From Vicinamibacterales bacterium (GTDB taxonomy: Bacteria; Acidobacteriota; Vicinamibacteria; Vicinamibacterales; UBA2999): a DNA stretch of 64,000 bases. The stretch is taken from NCBI GenBank assembly GCA_041394705.1, contig JAWKHS010000008.1:1-64000 (forward strand). The letters are read 5' to 3'. The notes under the pieces are model-generated. The model searched no databases. It was not told the origin of the DNA and saw only the letters and a program-made list of their open reading frames with translations. The position numbers were made by a program, and so were the translations under genes. The stretch's first letter is position 1, and every line of letters starts with the position of its first letter. Shown here in pieces: positions 20,871 through 29,724 of the stretch.

Positions 20871-23552
20871 TCAGCGTTCGGCCGGGAGCAGCGCCCGCCA
20901 ATCGAGGACGACGTGGATGGCCGGCGGAGGCACGTCGTCCGGGGCGGTGTTGACGAGGAACCGCTTCCCGTCCGGCGCCACGGCGTAGGGCGTGCGGTAG
21001 GGATTGCCGGCGAGGGGCACGCGCGTCCGGAAGAGCAATGTCGGCACGCCAGCACGGCCGTTGTCGAAAGGCGCGGCCATCAGCTCCCGACTGGCGCCGA
21101 TGAAGAACAGCTCGCGGCCGTCCGGCGCCCACACCGGATCGGACCCACCGCGGGCGGATATCTGGACGCGCTGGTCGCCGGCGGGGTACGACTGCACGAC
21201 GATTTGCTGTTGGCCCGTTTCGTTGGAGACGAACGCAATCCACCGGCCGTCGGGCGACAGGCTGGACTGAAATTCGTTGAACGGCCCCTGCAGGAGCGGC
21301 TTGGCCGACGGGCTCGGCGTCAGCGCCAAGGCCCAGACGTCCCAAGACGCGCTCTGGCCGAAGGTGCTGAAGAGGGCGTGGAAGCATCGGCGGACAGGCC
21401 ATCGGTGATGACGCTGGAGGTGGACTGGCCCAGTGAGCTCGAACACGAGCTCCTCGGCGCAACTGCCGTTCACGGGCTTGACGAAGACGCTGTTGATCCC
21501 ACGCCGATTCGAGCGGAAGTAGATCCGCGTGCCGTCCGGCGTCCATCGAGGTCCGGCGTCGTTGAACCGGTTCGCGGTCAACCGGGTCTCCTGTTGACGC
21601 GCGGGATCGATGAGCCAGATATCGCCCGTGTTGTTCTCGCGGTCGACGCGGCTGACGGCGACGCGCTCGCCGTCCGGCGCAATCGCCAGGTCGATGTAGT
21701 CGGCGCGCGGCGCCACGGGCGGGCCAAGCTGCCGACCCGCCCGATCGAACCAGACGAGGGCGCCCTCCGTGGGCCACGGGCTCGCGTACGCGAGCGTGCC
21801 AGTGGGTGAGACGGAGAACCCCGAGTAGCCGTTCGTCGTCGAACTGACCCCGTCCACGAGCGGCACGGGCTCACCCGTCAGCTGCCCTTTGGCGAGATCG
21901 AGCGGCTGAACCATGAGCGTGGAGCCGCGCAGGAAGAGAAGCTGGTCCGACACCATCCCGGCCGCCCAGTCGCTGCCCACCAGCAGCGTCCGTGTCTTCG
22001 TGTCGAGGCTCCCCAGATAGACGCCCCGATACCGGTCCTCGAGAAAGCGCGCGAGCACGATGAAATGCCGGCCGTCGGACAGCCAGGCCGGCCACCTGAG
22101 GGCGGTCTCTCCGGCTTCGACGTCCACGGGTAGGACGACCGTGGGCCGTCCGTCGGGCGCAAACCGGGTAATCCCGCCGTTCGACGTGATCGCGGCCAGG
22201 ATCGTCCCGTCACGCCCCCACGTTCCACCGCGCGGGTCGAGCGAACTGTCGGCGAGCACCACCGGGGCACCGCCGTCCAGGCGCACGGTTTTCAGCCGGC
22301 CTTGTGCGAAGAACGCCAGCGCGCGGCTGTCGGGGCTCCAGAACGGCGACACCGCCTCCTGAGTACCGTCCAACATGCGGGCCGTCAGGGAATCGAAGCG
22401 CCGCACCCACAGCATGGGCTGCCCTTGCGCGGTCGCGACGAACGCCAGTTGACTCCCGTCGGGCGACAGCGCGAACTGGGCGGCAACGACGGACGTGGTG
22501 GTCACGGAGAACTCGCTGCCATGCTCCGGGTAGATCGAGAACCTGACGTCGCGTGCCGGCACTGCCGGCGGACTCCGCCACGTCCAGGCGCCGACACCCG
22601 TCGCCGCCGCGAGCGCCAGTGCCGCGGTGAACGGAAGCAGCCGTCGCCACGGCGGCTCCGGCGCCGAGCGTGTTGCCTCACCCCCGGCGAGGCCTGTCCG
22701 TACGAGGGTCAGCCCATGCTGAACATCGGCCATGTGCTGCCAGCGATCATCCCGATCTTTATCGAGACACCGCGCCACCACCAGGTCCAGCGCCGGCGGC
22801 GACAGCGGCTGCCGTGCGGACACGGGCGGCGGCGTGTCCTTGAGGATCGCCCCGATCACGCTCGCGGCCGTGTCGCCGACGAACGCCCGCGTGCCCGTCA
22901 CCATCTCGTAGAGCACGGCGCCCAGCGCCCAGATGTCGGCGCGGGCATCCAGCTCCCGCCCCTCCACCTGCTCCGGCGCCATGTAGTGCACGGTCCCGAG
23001 GATCGTGCCGCGCGCGGTGTCCGCCGCGCCCGTGATCGCTTCGGTCGTGCCCGACAGCGACACCGGCCCACCCGGCGCCCGCAGCTTCGCGAGCCCGAAG
23101 TCGAGCAGCTTCGCGCCCGTCTTCGTCAGCATTACGTTGGCCGGCTTCAGATCGCGGTGGATGATGCCGTGGCGATGCGCGCTGGCCAGCGCATCCGCCA
23201 TCTCGCTCGCGATCTGCAGCGCCTGGGCCAGCGGCAGCGGCCCCTTCACCAGGCGGTCGGCCAGCGTCTGCCCCTCGACCAGCGGCATCACCAGGTAGTG
23301 CGTGCCACCCGCTTCGCCGACGTCGTGAATGCCGCAGATGTGCGGATGGTCCAGCGCCGCCACCGCCTTGGCCTCGCGCTCGAAACGCACGCGGCGGTCG
23401 GGGTCATCGGCCAGCGCGCTTGGCAGCACCTTGATCGCCACCGTCCGCTCGAGTCGCGTATCCCGCGCGCGATACACCTCCCCCATCCCGCCCGCACCCA
23501 GCGGGGCGAGGACTTCATAGGGGCCGAGGCGAACACCGGAGGCCAGCGCCAT
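20871..23552 (-). CDS. Ser/Thr protein kinase with PD40/TolB beta-propeller sensor (copy 1)
   Basis: An 893-residue eukaryote-like kinase. The kinase domain (residues about 8-275) has the G-loop GAGGMGEVY, Lys41, HRDLKPANV with catalytic Asp134, and DFG at 151-153. One membrane helix lies near residue 330, followed by a periplasmic beta-propeller of PD40/TolB repeats (SPDG and WSPD-type blocks). The ATG at 23552 is 2 bp after the stop of the paralogue upstream. The kinase half is almost identical to that paralogue while the sensor half differs. Around 21384-21418 the repeat motif ITDGLSAD appears in another frame, which suggests a compensating pair of frameshifts within this ORF. Confidence 0.88.
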   Translation of the reverse strand: MALASGVRLGPYEVLAPLGAGGMGEVYRARDTRLERTVAIKVLPSALADDPDRRVRFEREAKAVAALDHPHICGIHDVGEAGGTHYLVMPLVEGQTLADRLVKGPLPLAQALQIASEMADALASAHRHGIIHRDLKPANVMLTKTGAKLLDFGLAKLRAPGGPVSLSGTTEAITGAADTARGTILGTVHYMAPEQVEGRELDARADIWALGAVLYEMVTGTRAFVGDTAASVIGAILKDTPPPVSARQPLSPPALDLVVARCLDKDRDDRWQHMADVQHGLTLVRTGLAGGEATRSAPEPPWRRLLPFTAALALAAATGVGAWTWRSPPAVPARDVRFSIYPEHGSEFSVTTTSVVAAQFALSPDGSQLAFVATAQGQPMLWVRRFDSLTARMLDGTQEAVSPFWSPDSRALAFFAQGRLKTVRLDGGAPVVLADSSLDPRGGTWGRDGTILAAITSNGGITRFAPDGRPTVVLPVDVEAGETALRWPAWLSDGRHFIVLARFLEDRYRGVYLGSLDTKTRTLLVGSDWAAGMVSDQLLFLRGSTLMVQPLDLAKGQLTGEPVPLVDGVSSTTNGYSGFSVSPTGTLAYASPWPTEGALVWFDRAGRQLGPPVAPRADYIDLAIAPDGERVAVSRVDRENNTGDIWLIDPARQQETRLTANRFNDAGPRWTPDGTRIYFRSNRRGINSVFVKPVNGSCAEELVFELTGPVHLQRHHRWPVRRCFHALFSTFGQSASWDVWALALTPSPSAKPLLQGPFNEFQSSLSPDGRWIAFVSNETGQQQIVVQSYPAGDQRVQISARGGSDPVWAPDGRELFFIGASRELMAAPFDNGRAGVPTLLFRTRVPLAGNPYRTPYAVAPDGKRFLVNTAPDDVPPPAIHVVLDWRALLPAER

Positions 23553-23554
23553 CG

Positions 23555-26248
23555 TCACTTCTTCAACAAGGCGGGCCAGTTGAGGACCACGGTGATGGAC
23601 GCGGGCGGCGGATCCCCGGACCGGGTGTGAACGAGAAACCTGGAGCCGTCGTGATTCGGCACGTAGTGCGTGCGGAGCTGACTGACGCCCGGATACACCT
23701 GGGTCTTGAACAACGCCTTGGGTGTCCCGAAGCGCGGCGCCCCAGGAGGCGCAGACGGGATCACGGGCACGGCCATGAGGGTGCCGTCCTCGGTGAGGTA
23801 GTAGAGCTCTCGACCGTCGGCCCGCCACCGCGGTTCGTAGCCTCCGGTTGGCGACACCAAGTCCTTGCGATCCGAGGTCGGCACGGTTTCCACGAAGACA
23901 TCCGCCCGCCCGGACTGGTTGGAGGTGTATGCCACCAGACGGCCGTCGGGCGAGAGGTTCGCGTGGAACTCATCGGCCGACGAATTCGTGAGCTTGGCAG
24001 GAGGGCCGCCCGCGGCTGGAAGGAGCCACACGTGGGCAGGCAGCCCCACCGAGAACGCGATCCATCGGCCGTCGGTCGACCAGTCCGTGGGCAGGATGCT
24101 GGACTCGCCGGCCCCAGCCGCGCGGGCCACGCGTTCGGACATCAACGGCGCGTCGGCACCGCCCGTGCCGGCATTTCGCTGATAAATCTCAGTCAGTCCG
24201 CGTCGGCTGGTTCGGAACGCCATGCGGGTGCCGTCCGGCGCCCAGATGGCAGCCGCATTGAGGCCCGGACCCGACGTGAGGCGGGCCGACCCACCTCGCA
24301 CGAGATCGATGAGCCACACGTCTGGTACGCTCGTTCGAGGCTCGATGATCGAGGCCAGCAGCCGAGTGCCGTCGGGTGAGAGACGGAAGTCGGCATAGTC
24401 CTGGTCCCCGCCGTCCACAGTGCCTTGCAGCGTGCCGCTGCGGTCGTACCAATTCAGGCGGCCCGGGCGGAGGATGGCGCCGGCGTACGCGAGACGGCCG
24501 CCGTCGGAGAGCGAAAAGGCGCCGTCACCCCGGCTCGATCGCGCGACGCCGCTCACAATCGCGGCGGGGCTGCCGTTCACCACCCAGCGTGTCCGGTCGA
24601 CCGGCTGGGCGAGCAGCGTGTCGTCATTCATGTAGAACACGTAGCCGGGCTCGGTGTAGACAGCGTTGGCATCCGTATTGACCGGCAGATGCCAAGCACG
24701 GCCTGGACCGCGGACCCATATGCCGCGCGGCGCCGCTTGCGCTGCGCGAACGGTATAGAGAAACAGCTGGCTGTCCGGAAGGAGTTGGGGCCACCGGTGC
24801 GAGCCCTCCTCCTTGTCGCGGTCCGGCACCGTGAACGCCTGCGGCGTGCCTCCCCTGGCAGGCAGGTGCTGGAGGCCGTCATAGCTCGTCCCAAACACGA
24901 TGTCGTCATCGGCGCCCCACGACATCCCACGAGGGTCGAGCGCACTCTCGGCAATCGTTTGGGGCGTGCCACCTTCGATGTCGACTTTCTTGAGATGCCC
25001 CCGCAGATCGAAGAAGCCGACCCAGCGACCATCAGGAGACCAGAACGGCTGCGATGCATCCTCGGTGGCCGGCAACATGCGCGACGTCGGGGCATCAAGC
25101 GGCCGCACCCACAGCGTCGGTCGAGATCCAGGGGCTGCGGCGACGAATGCCAGGGCGCGGCCGTCGTTGGACAACGCAAACTGCGGCGTTGGCACGGTGG
25201 CCGATAGGTGCCCGGCGAATTCCGTGCCGGTGGGAGGATCGACAGCGAGGAAGACGGCTCCGCCGGCGGAGGCCGGCACTGGCGAGCGCAGCCCAAGCCA
25301 CGCCAGGACCGTGAGCAGGACGGCGGTCGTTGTGAGCCACGCGATCCGTTCCGTGGAAACACGGCGGCCCTTCTCGGCGGCGCCCCCGATGCTTTTCAGG
25401 GCCGTGAGTAGTCGACCGACGTCAGCGGCGCTCTCCCAGCGGGCGTCCCGCTCTTTCTCCAGGCAGCCGGACACGAGGCGGTCGAGCAATGGCGGCGACA
25501 GCGGCTGCCGCGCGGACACCGGCGGCGGCGTGTCCTTCAGGATCGACCCGATCACGCTCGCGGCCGTCTCCCCGGTGAACGCCCGCGTGCCCGTCACCAT
25601 CTCGTACAGCACCGCGCCCAGCGCCCAGATGTCGGCGCGAGCATCCAGCTCCCGCCCCTCCACCTGCTCCGGCGCCATGTAGTGGACGGTCCCGAGGATC
25701 GTGCCGCGGGCCGTGTCCGCCGCGCCCGTGATCGCTTCGGTCGTGCCCGATAGCGACACCGGCCCACCCGGCGCCCGCAGCTTCGCCAGTCCGAAGTCGA
25801 GCAGCTTCGCGCCCGTCTTCGTCAGCATCACGTTGGCGGGCTTCAGATCGCGGTGGATGATGCCGTGGCGATGCGCGCTGGCCAGCGCGTCGGCGATCTC
25901 GCTCGCGATCTGCAGCGACTGGGCCAGCGGCAGTGGGCCCTTCTGTAGCCGCGTCGCCAGCGTCTGCCCATCCACGAGCGGCATCACCAGGTAGTGCGTG
26001 CCGCCGGCCTCCCCCACGTCGAAGATCCCGCAGATGTGCGGATGGTCCAGCGCGGCGACGGCTTTGGCTTCGCGTTCGAACCGAGACCGGCGATCGGGGT
26101 CGTCGGCCAGCGCCGTCGGCAGCACCTTGATGGCGACGGTGCGTTCGAGCCGCGTATCCCGCGCGCGATACACCTCGCCCATGCCGCCCGCCCCCAGCGG
26201 GGCGACGATTTCATAGGGGCCGAGCCGGGTTCCCGCGGCGATCGCCAT
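23555..26248 (-). CDS. Ser/Thr protein kinase with PD40/TolB beta-propeller sensor (copy 2)
   Basis: An 897-residue paralogue of the next gene. Kinase motifs match it position for position: GAGGMGEVY, Lys41, Asp134 in HRDLKPANV and DFG at 151-153. A single helix near residue 305 separates it from the extracytoplasmic propeller, which contains clear repeats such as SPDGRWVGF, PTDWSTDGRWIAFS and LSPDGRLVAY. Such kinases phosphorylate cytoplasmic targets in response to ligands bound by the propeller; none is identified here. A TATAAT on the minus strand 14 bp before the ATG is the probable -10, and no Shine-Dalgarno is present. It heads a possible operon with copy 1, padR and the ADOP permease. 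Confidence 0.92.
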   Translation of the reverse strand: MAIAAGTRLGPYEIVAPLGAGGMGEVYRARDTRLERTVAIKVLPTALADDPDRRSRFEREAKAVAALDHPHICGIFDVGEAGGTHYLVMPLVDGQTLATRLQKGPLPLAQSLQIASEIADALASAHRHGIIHRDLKPANVMLTKTGAKLLDFGLAKLRAPGGPVSLSGTTEAITGAADTARGTILGTVHYMAPEQVEGRELDARADIWALGAVLYEMVTGTRAFTGETAASVIGSILKDTPPPVSARQPLSPPLLDRLVSGCLEKERDARWESAADVGRLLTALKSIGGAAEKGRRVSTERIAWLTTTAVLLTVLAWLGLRSPVPASAGGAVFLAVDPPTGTEFAGHLSATVPTPQFALSNDGRALAFVAAAPGSRPTLWVRPLDAPTSRMLPATEDASQPFWSPDGRWVGFFDLRGHLKKVDIEGGTPQTIAESALDPRGMSWGADDDIVFGTSYDGLQHLPARGGTPQAFTVPDRDKEEGSHRWPQLLPDSQLFLYTVRAAQAAPRGIWVRGPGRAWHLPVNTDANAVYTEPGYVFYMNDDTLLAQPVDRTRWVVNGSPAAIVSGVARSSRGDGAFSLSDGGRLAYAGAILRPGRLNWYDRSGTLQGTVDGGDQDYADFRLSPDGTRLLASIIEPRTSVPDVWLIDLVRGGSARLTSGPGLNAAAIWAPDGTRMAFRTSRRGLTEIYQRNAGTGGADAPLMSERVARAAGAGESSILPTDWSTDGRWIAFSVGLPAHVWLLPAAGGPPAKLTNSSADEFHANLSPDGRLVAYTSNQSGRADVFVETVPTSDRKDLVSPTGGYEPRWRADGRELYYLTEDGTLMAVPVIPSAPPGAPRFGTPKALFKTQVYPGVSQLRTHYVPNHDGSRFLVHTRSGDPPPASITVVLNWPALLKK

Positions 26249-26262
26249 GAAAGGCGCGCGTG

Positions 26263-26268
26263 ATTATA
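26263..26268 (-). promoter_or_regulatory. Consensus -10 element upstream of kinase copy 2
   Basis: TATAAT on the minus strand, 14 bp before the ATG, standing out in otherwise GC-rich sequence. No good -35 is visible at 16-18 bp. The transcript would have a leader of only about 7 nt, too short for a ribosome binding site. Confidence 0.45.
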
Positions 26269-26371
26269 GATTTTGCGGTCGAGCTGGACGCGGTACGAGA
26301 GTCCTGTGGCTGCGGCTCGGCGGGCCCCCGGCGGCAGGCGCCGTCAACCCTTCGAAGACTGAGAGCGGCTG

Positions 26372-27874
26372 TCAGCCGGCCTGAGTCGCGGCCACTTCCC
26401 GGCCCAGCCGCACCACCACCTCCGCCACGGCGTCCATGTCCGCGGGCGTGCTGTGGAAGTTCACCACGCAGGCTCGGAGCAGGTAGCGGCCATCGACGAC
26501 GGCATTCGACACGAACACCTCGCCGCCCCGCTGCAGCCGGTCGAGGATCTCGCGATTGATCGCGTCGAGGCGTGCCTCGGCATCCGGCTCGCCCGTGCGA
26601 CCGCGCAGCGCCGGCGGAACGTAGCGGAACGTGACGATGCTGAGGCTCCTGCCGACGGCCTCCAGCTCGGGATGGCCGTCCACCGTGTCCCAGAGATGGC
26701 CGGCCAGGGCGATGTCGTCGCCGATCATCGCGCGGCAGGCGGCGGCGCCCACGTGCTTCAGCGCCAGCCACACCTTGAGCGCCCGGAACCCGCGCGAGTT
26801 CTGCGGGCCGTGGTCCAGGAAGTTCGTCGCTTCCTCGCCGAAGTGGTAATAGGGCGGGTGGTAGGCGAAGGCGTTCGTCAGCGCGTCGGCGTCCTTCACC
26901 AGCGCGCACCCGACCTCCAGCGGCGCGTACAGCCACTTGTGCGGGTCCACGGCGACCGAGTCGGCCAGCGCGAGGCCGCCGAGCTCGGGCGGCGCGTCCG
27001 GCAGCGCATTGGCGAGGGCACCGTAGGCGCCGTCGACGTGGAACCAGAGATTCCTCGCGCGGCACACGGCGTGGATTTCGCGCAGCGGATCGACGGCGCC
27101 GGTGCTCACCGATCCCGCGGTGCCGACGACCAGGAACGGCACGTCGCCCGCGGCCGCGTCCCGGTCGATGGCCGCCACCAGCGCCGCGACGTCCATCCGC
27201 TGCCGGCGGTCGGTGGGAATCCAGCGCACGGAGGCCGTCCCGAGCCCGCACATGTCGGCGGCCTTCTGGACCCAGGTGTGCGTCTCGGCCGAGCAGTAGG
27301 CCCGCAGCGTGCGGCCGTCCGCGGCGACCCCGGCCTCCCTGACGTTCCACGGGGCCTTGGCCGCGCGCGCGGCCAGGAAGCACACCATGTTGGCCATGTT
27401 GCCGCCGCTCACGAGCACGCCGTCGCCGGCGCCGTAGCCGATGAAGGAGGCGATCCAGCGCAGGGTCTGCGCTTCGATCTCGGTGGCCGCGGGCGAGAGC
27501 GCCCACGCGCCGACGTTGGCGTTGAGCGCGGACGCCAGGAAGTCGCCGAGCATCCCGATCGGGGCGGGCGACGACGTGATGTACCCGAAGAACCGCGGGT
27601 GCGCGTTGAAGAGTGAGTGCCCGAAGAGCCCGGCCGCCGTGTCGAGAAGCAGCGGCGCCGCGGCGGTCCCCGCCTCGGGCAGCGCGCCCTCCAGATCGAG
27701 CGCCCGGCGAATCTGGGACGGCGTGGCGTCGCGGGTGACGGGACCGTCCGGCACGGCCTCCAGGAGGCCCGCGAGCCGGTCCACCAGCTCGTGGCCGAGG
27801 GCGCGGAAGTCGGCGGCGGTCATCGCCAGAGGCGCGGGGGCAGAACGGACGGGCTGTGTGGTCGTGGGGCTCAT
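26372..27874 (-). CDS. PLP-dependent decarboxylase, aromatic-L-amino-acid decarboxylase family
   Basis: A 500-residue group II PLP decarboxylase. The cofactor lysine is in DPHKWLYAPLEVGC near residue 314; other family marks are the substrate-region NAHPRFFGYITSSP, SGGNMANMVCFLAAR, and the WFHVDGAYG aspartate that contacts the pyridine nitrogen. Members decarboxylate DOPA, tryptophan, tyrosine or phenylalanine; some act on amino-acid conjugates. The start overlaps the upstream deacetylase stop by 4 bp, so the two are translationally coupled and may act in one pathway. Substrate cannot be read from sequence. Confidence 0.9.
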   Translation of the reverse strand: MSPTTTQPVRSAPAPLAMTAADFRALGHELVDRLAGLLEAVPDGPVTRDATPSQIRRALDLEGALPEAGTAAAPLLLDTAAGLFGHSLFNAHPRFFGYITSSPAPIGMLGDFLASALNANVGAWALSPAATEIEAQTLRWIASFIGYGAGDGVLVSGGNMANMVCFLAARAAKAPWNVREAGVAADGRTLRAYCSAETHTWVQKAADMCGLGTASVRWIPTDRRQRMDVAALVAAIDRDAAAGDVPFLVVGTAGSVSTGAVDPLREIHAVCRARNLWFHVDGAYGALANALPDAPPELGGLALADSVAVDPHKWLYAPLEVGCALVKDADALTNAFAYHPPYYHFGEEATNFLDHGPQNSRGFRALKVWLALKHVGAAACRAMIGDDIALAGHLWDTVDGHPELEAVGRSLSIVTFRYVPPALRGRTGEPDAEARLDAINREILDRLQRGGEVFVSNAVVDGRYLLRACVVNFHSTPADMDAVAEVVVRLGREVAATQAG

Positions 27875-28698
27875 GCGGGCAGTCCTTCGAAGACGTCACG
27901 CTCGGCGGTCCGGCCGCCGTTGACGGTGCTGAACGCGCGATAGAACGAGAGCCGGCTCCAGATGGCGTCCCGGTGACGCGGGGACACGCGCTGCAGGGCC
28001 TCGTACCCCGAGATCTGGGAGTCGTGGCACTGCACCGCCCGCCACACGCGGTCGGCCACGGCGCTCGTGTCGATCGTGGTGGTGATGGCCCAGTCGGGCC
28101 ACGGCACGGCACGCCGCTCCACGCCGTCCACCCTGCTGACGAGCGTCGTGAAGGCCGCCTGGTAGGCGGCCCAGGCCTCCTCCGGCCAGGCCAGGAAGTA
28201 GAGCTTCGCCACGGCGTGCGGCCGGGCGTCGTCCGGGTCGCCGGTGGCGAAGGTGGCATCAGCGGCCGCCACCACGGCCGCGGACGTGAGCTGCGACACG
28301 GCGATGTGGTCGGGGTGGCCGTACGCGCCGTCCGGGCCGAAGGTGAGGACCACCGACGGGCGTTCGCGGCGGAGGTGCGAGGCAATGGCGGCGATGGCCG
28401 TGCCGGGGGCCACGCGGTCCACGCCCTGATCGGCGTAGCCCAGGACGTCGACGCGCCGCACGCCCAGCACGGCGGCCGCTGCGCGCAACTCCGCCTCGCG
28501 GAGCGCGCCCAACGCCTCGGCGCCGGGATGGGCGTCGGCGCCGAACGGCGTGCCACGCCACCGGCCGCGTTCGCCGCGGGTGGCGGTCACGAGCGTGACG
28601 TCGGCGCCGGCCTCCGCGTAGCGGGCGATGACGCCGCCGAACCCCAGCGATTCGTCATCGGGATGGGCGGTCACGATCGTGAGGGTCCGGGAGTTCAT
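27871..28698 (-). CDS. PIG-L (LmbE) family zinc deacetylase
   Basis: A 275-residue zinc hydrolase. The metal-binding motif TAHPDDESLGFGG is at residues 9-21 and the second histidine motif GAYGHPDHIAVS near 124-135, close to the MshB type that removes acetyl groups from N-acetylglucosaminyl conjugates. The ATG at 28696-28698 is preferred because the motif then starts at residue 9, as is normal; the extension upstream is Arg/Pro-rich and unlike the family. It overlaps the decarboxylase gene (ATGA). A role in thiol or sugar-amine metabolism is possible but unproven. Confidence 0.88.
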   Translation of the reverse strand: MNSRTLTIVTAHPDDESLGFGGVIARYAEAGADVTLVTATRGERGRWRGTPFGADAHPGAEALGALREAELRAAAAVLGVRRVDVLGYADQGVDRVAPGTAIAAIASHLRRERPSVVLTFGPDGAYGHPDHIAVSQLTSAAVVAAADATFATGDPDDARPHAVAKLYFLAWPEEAWAAYQAAFTTLVSRVDGVERRAVPWPDWAITTTIDTSAVADRVWRAVQCHDSQISGYEALQRVSPRHRDAIWSRLSFYRAFSTVNGGRTAERDVFEGLPA

Positions 28699-28875
28699 GG
28701 GGGCACCTGTCCATGGATCGAGATCTGGCGGCCAAACCCGCCACGCGTGCTCCGATGCCGCCGACCGCCGCCGGCGTCGCGCGTGGCCTGGTGTCCTCAT
28801 TCAGGACATCCAGCGACGGAAATGACCGCCGATTACGCGGCCAGGCCGTCCCCAGGGCCGGGCAGAGGTGATCAG

Positions 28876-29598
28876 GTGACCATCAACGGCATCGCGCAGA
28901 CGTTCTCTTTCTCGGCCGTGCAGCTGACCGTGACGTCGTCGTTCGGGCTGGCGGCCCCGGCCGGCCCGGTCGATCGCGTGACCCTGTCGTCGGGCGGGTC
29001 GGCCCCGCCGGAGGCACCCGCCGCCCCGGCCAACGCGCCGGATGCGGACCGGACGGACGACGACGCCGTGCCCTCCGTGCCGGTCGCACCGGTGCCGCGC
29101 GACCCGAGCCGCGCCGACGCGCTCTTCGCGGCGCTCGACGCCAACCAGGACGGCTCCGTCACGGCGGACGAGTTCAAGGACGGGGCGCGGCGCCTGCTCC
29201 GCGGCGGCCACCGCCGGGCGGAGGCGTCGCACCGTCACGACCACCACCACGGTCACGGGGCGGGCCGGCTCGGGCGGCGCCTCGAGCGAGCGTTCGACCG
29301 CGTGGACGCCGACGGCGACGGCGCGATCGGCAAGGACGAGCTCACGCAGGCGCTCGCCGCGGTGGACGCCCGCCGGAAGGGCGAGGTCGTGCCGCCCGCC
29401 GACGATCAGCACGCGCCCGCAGACCCGCAGGACGCCCCCGCCGGGCCCGCGACGGCGACCGTCAGCCTGACGGTCGTCTCGATTGCCGTGCAGCGCTACG
29501 CGTGGGTGCAGGCCGGGGCGGACACGCCCGCGGCCGGACCGACGGGGCCCGCGGCCGACGGCCAGGGACCGGCGCCCGGGTACTCGACGGTCGCCTGA
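28876..29598 (+). CDS. EF-hand calcium-binding protein with His-rich linker
   Basis: A 240-residue protein with two canonical EF-hands: DANQDGSVTADEF (about residues 87-99) and DADGDGAIGKDEL (about 146-158), each with Asp at loop positions 1, 3 and 5 and an acidic residue at 12. Between them is a His-rich stretch with HRHDHHHGHG, a possible second metal site. The N-terminus (VTINGIAQTFSFSAVQLTVTSS) and C-terminus (ATVSLTVVSIAVQRYAW) share a beta-like pattern. The GTG start has AGAGGTGAT upstream; an ATG at 28822 is in frame and would add 18 residues. There is no clear signal peptide. Function unknown beyond calcium binding. Confidence 0.7.
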   Translation: MTINGIAQTFSFSAVQLTVTSSFGLAAPAGPVDRVTLSSGGSAPPEAPAAPANAPDADRTDDDAVPSVPVAPVPRDPSRADALFAALDANQDGSVTADEFKDGARRLLRGGHRRAEASHRHDHHHGHGAGRLGRRLERAFDRVDADGDGAIGKDELTQALAAVDARRKGEVVPPADDQHAPADPQDAPAGPATATVSLTVVSIAVQRYAWVQAGADTPAAGPTGPAADGQGPAPGYSTVA

Positions 29599-29657
29599 TC
29601 GCGCACGGCGACCGCGCGCCCGATCCGGCCGCAGGGGTCCAGACCACCAGGCTGGAC

Positions 29658-29712
29658 TACGTTTCAGTACGTTTCGACTCGATTTGATTCACGATACAGA
29701 CCGATCTACAGT
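29658..29712 (+). promoter_or_regulatory. Candidate promoter and direct repeats upstream of the TonB receptor
   Basis: TTGATT (29684-29689), 17 bp and TACAGT (29707-29712) form a good sigma-70-like pair 12 bp before the ATG. Two TACGTTTC copies exactly 10 bp apart (29658-29665, 29668-29675) lie just upstream of the -35, on the same face of the helix, where an activator could bind. Confidence 0.45.
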
Positions 29713-29724
29713 CCGTCGCGACCC

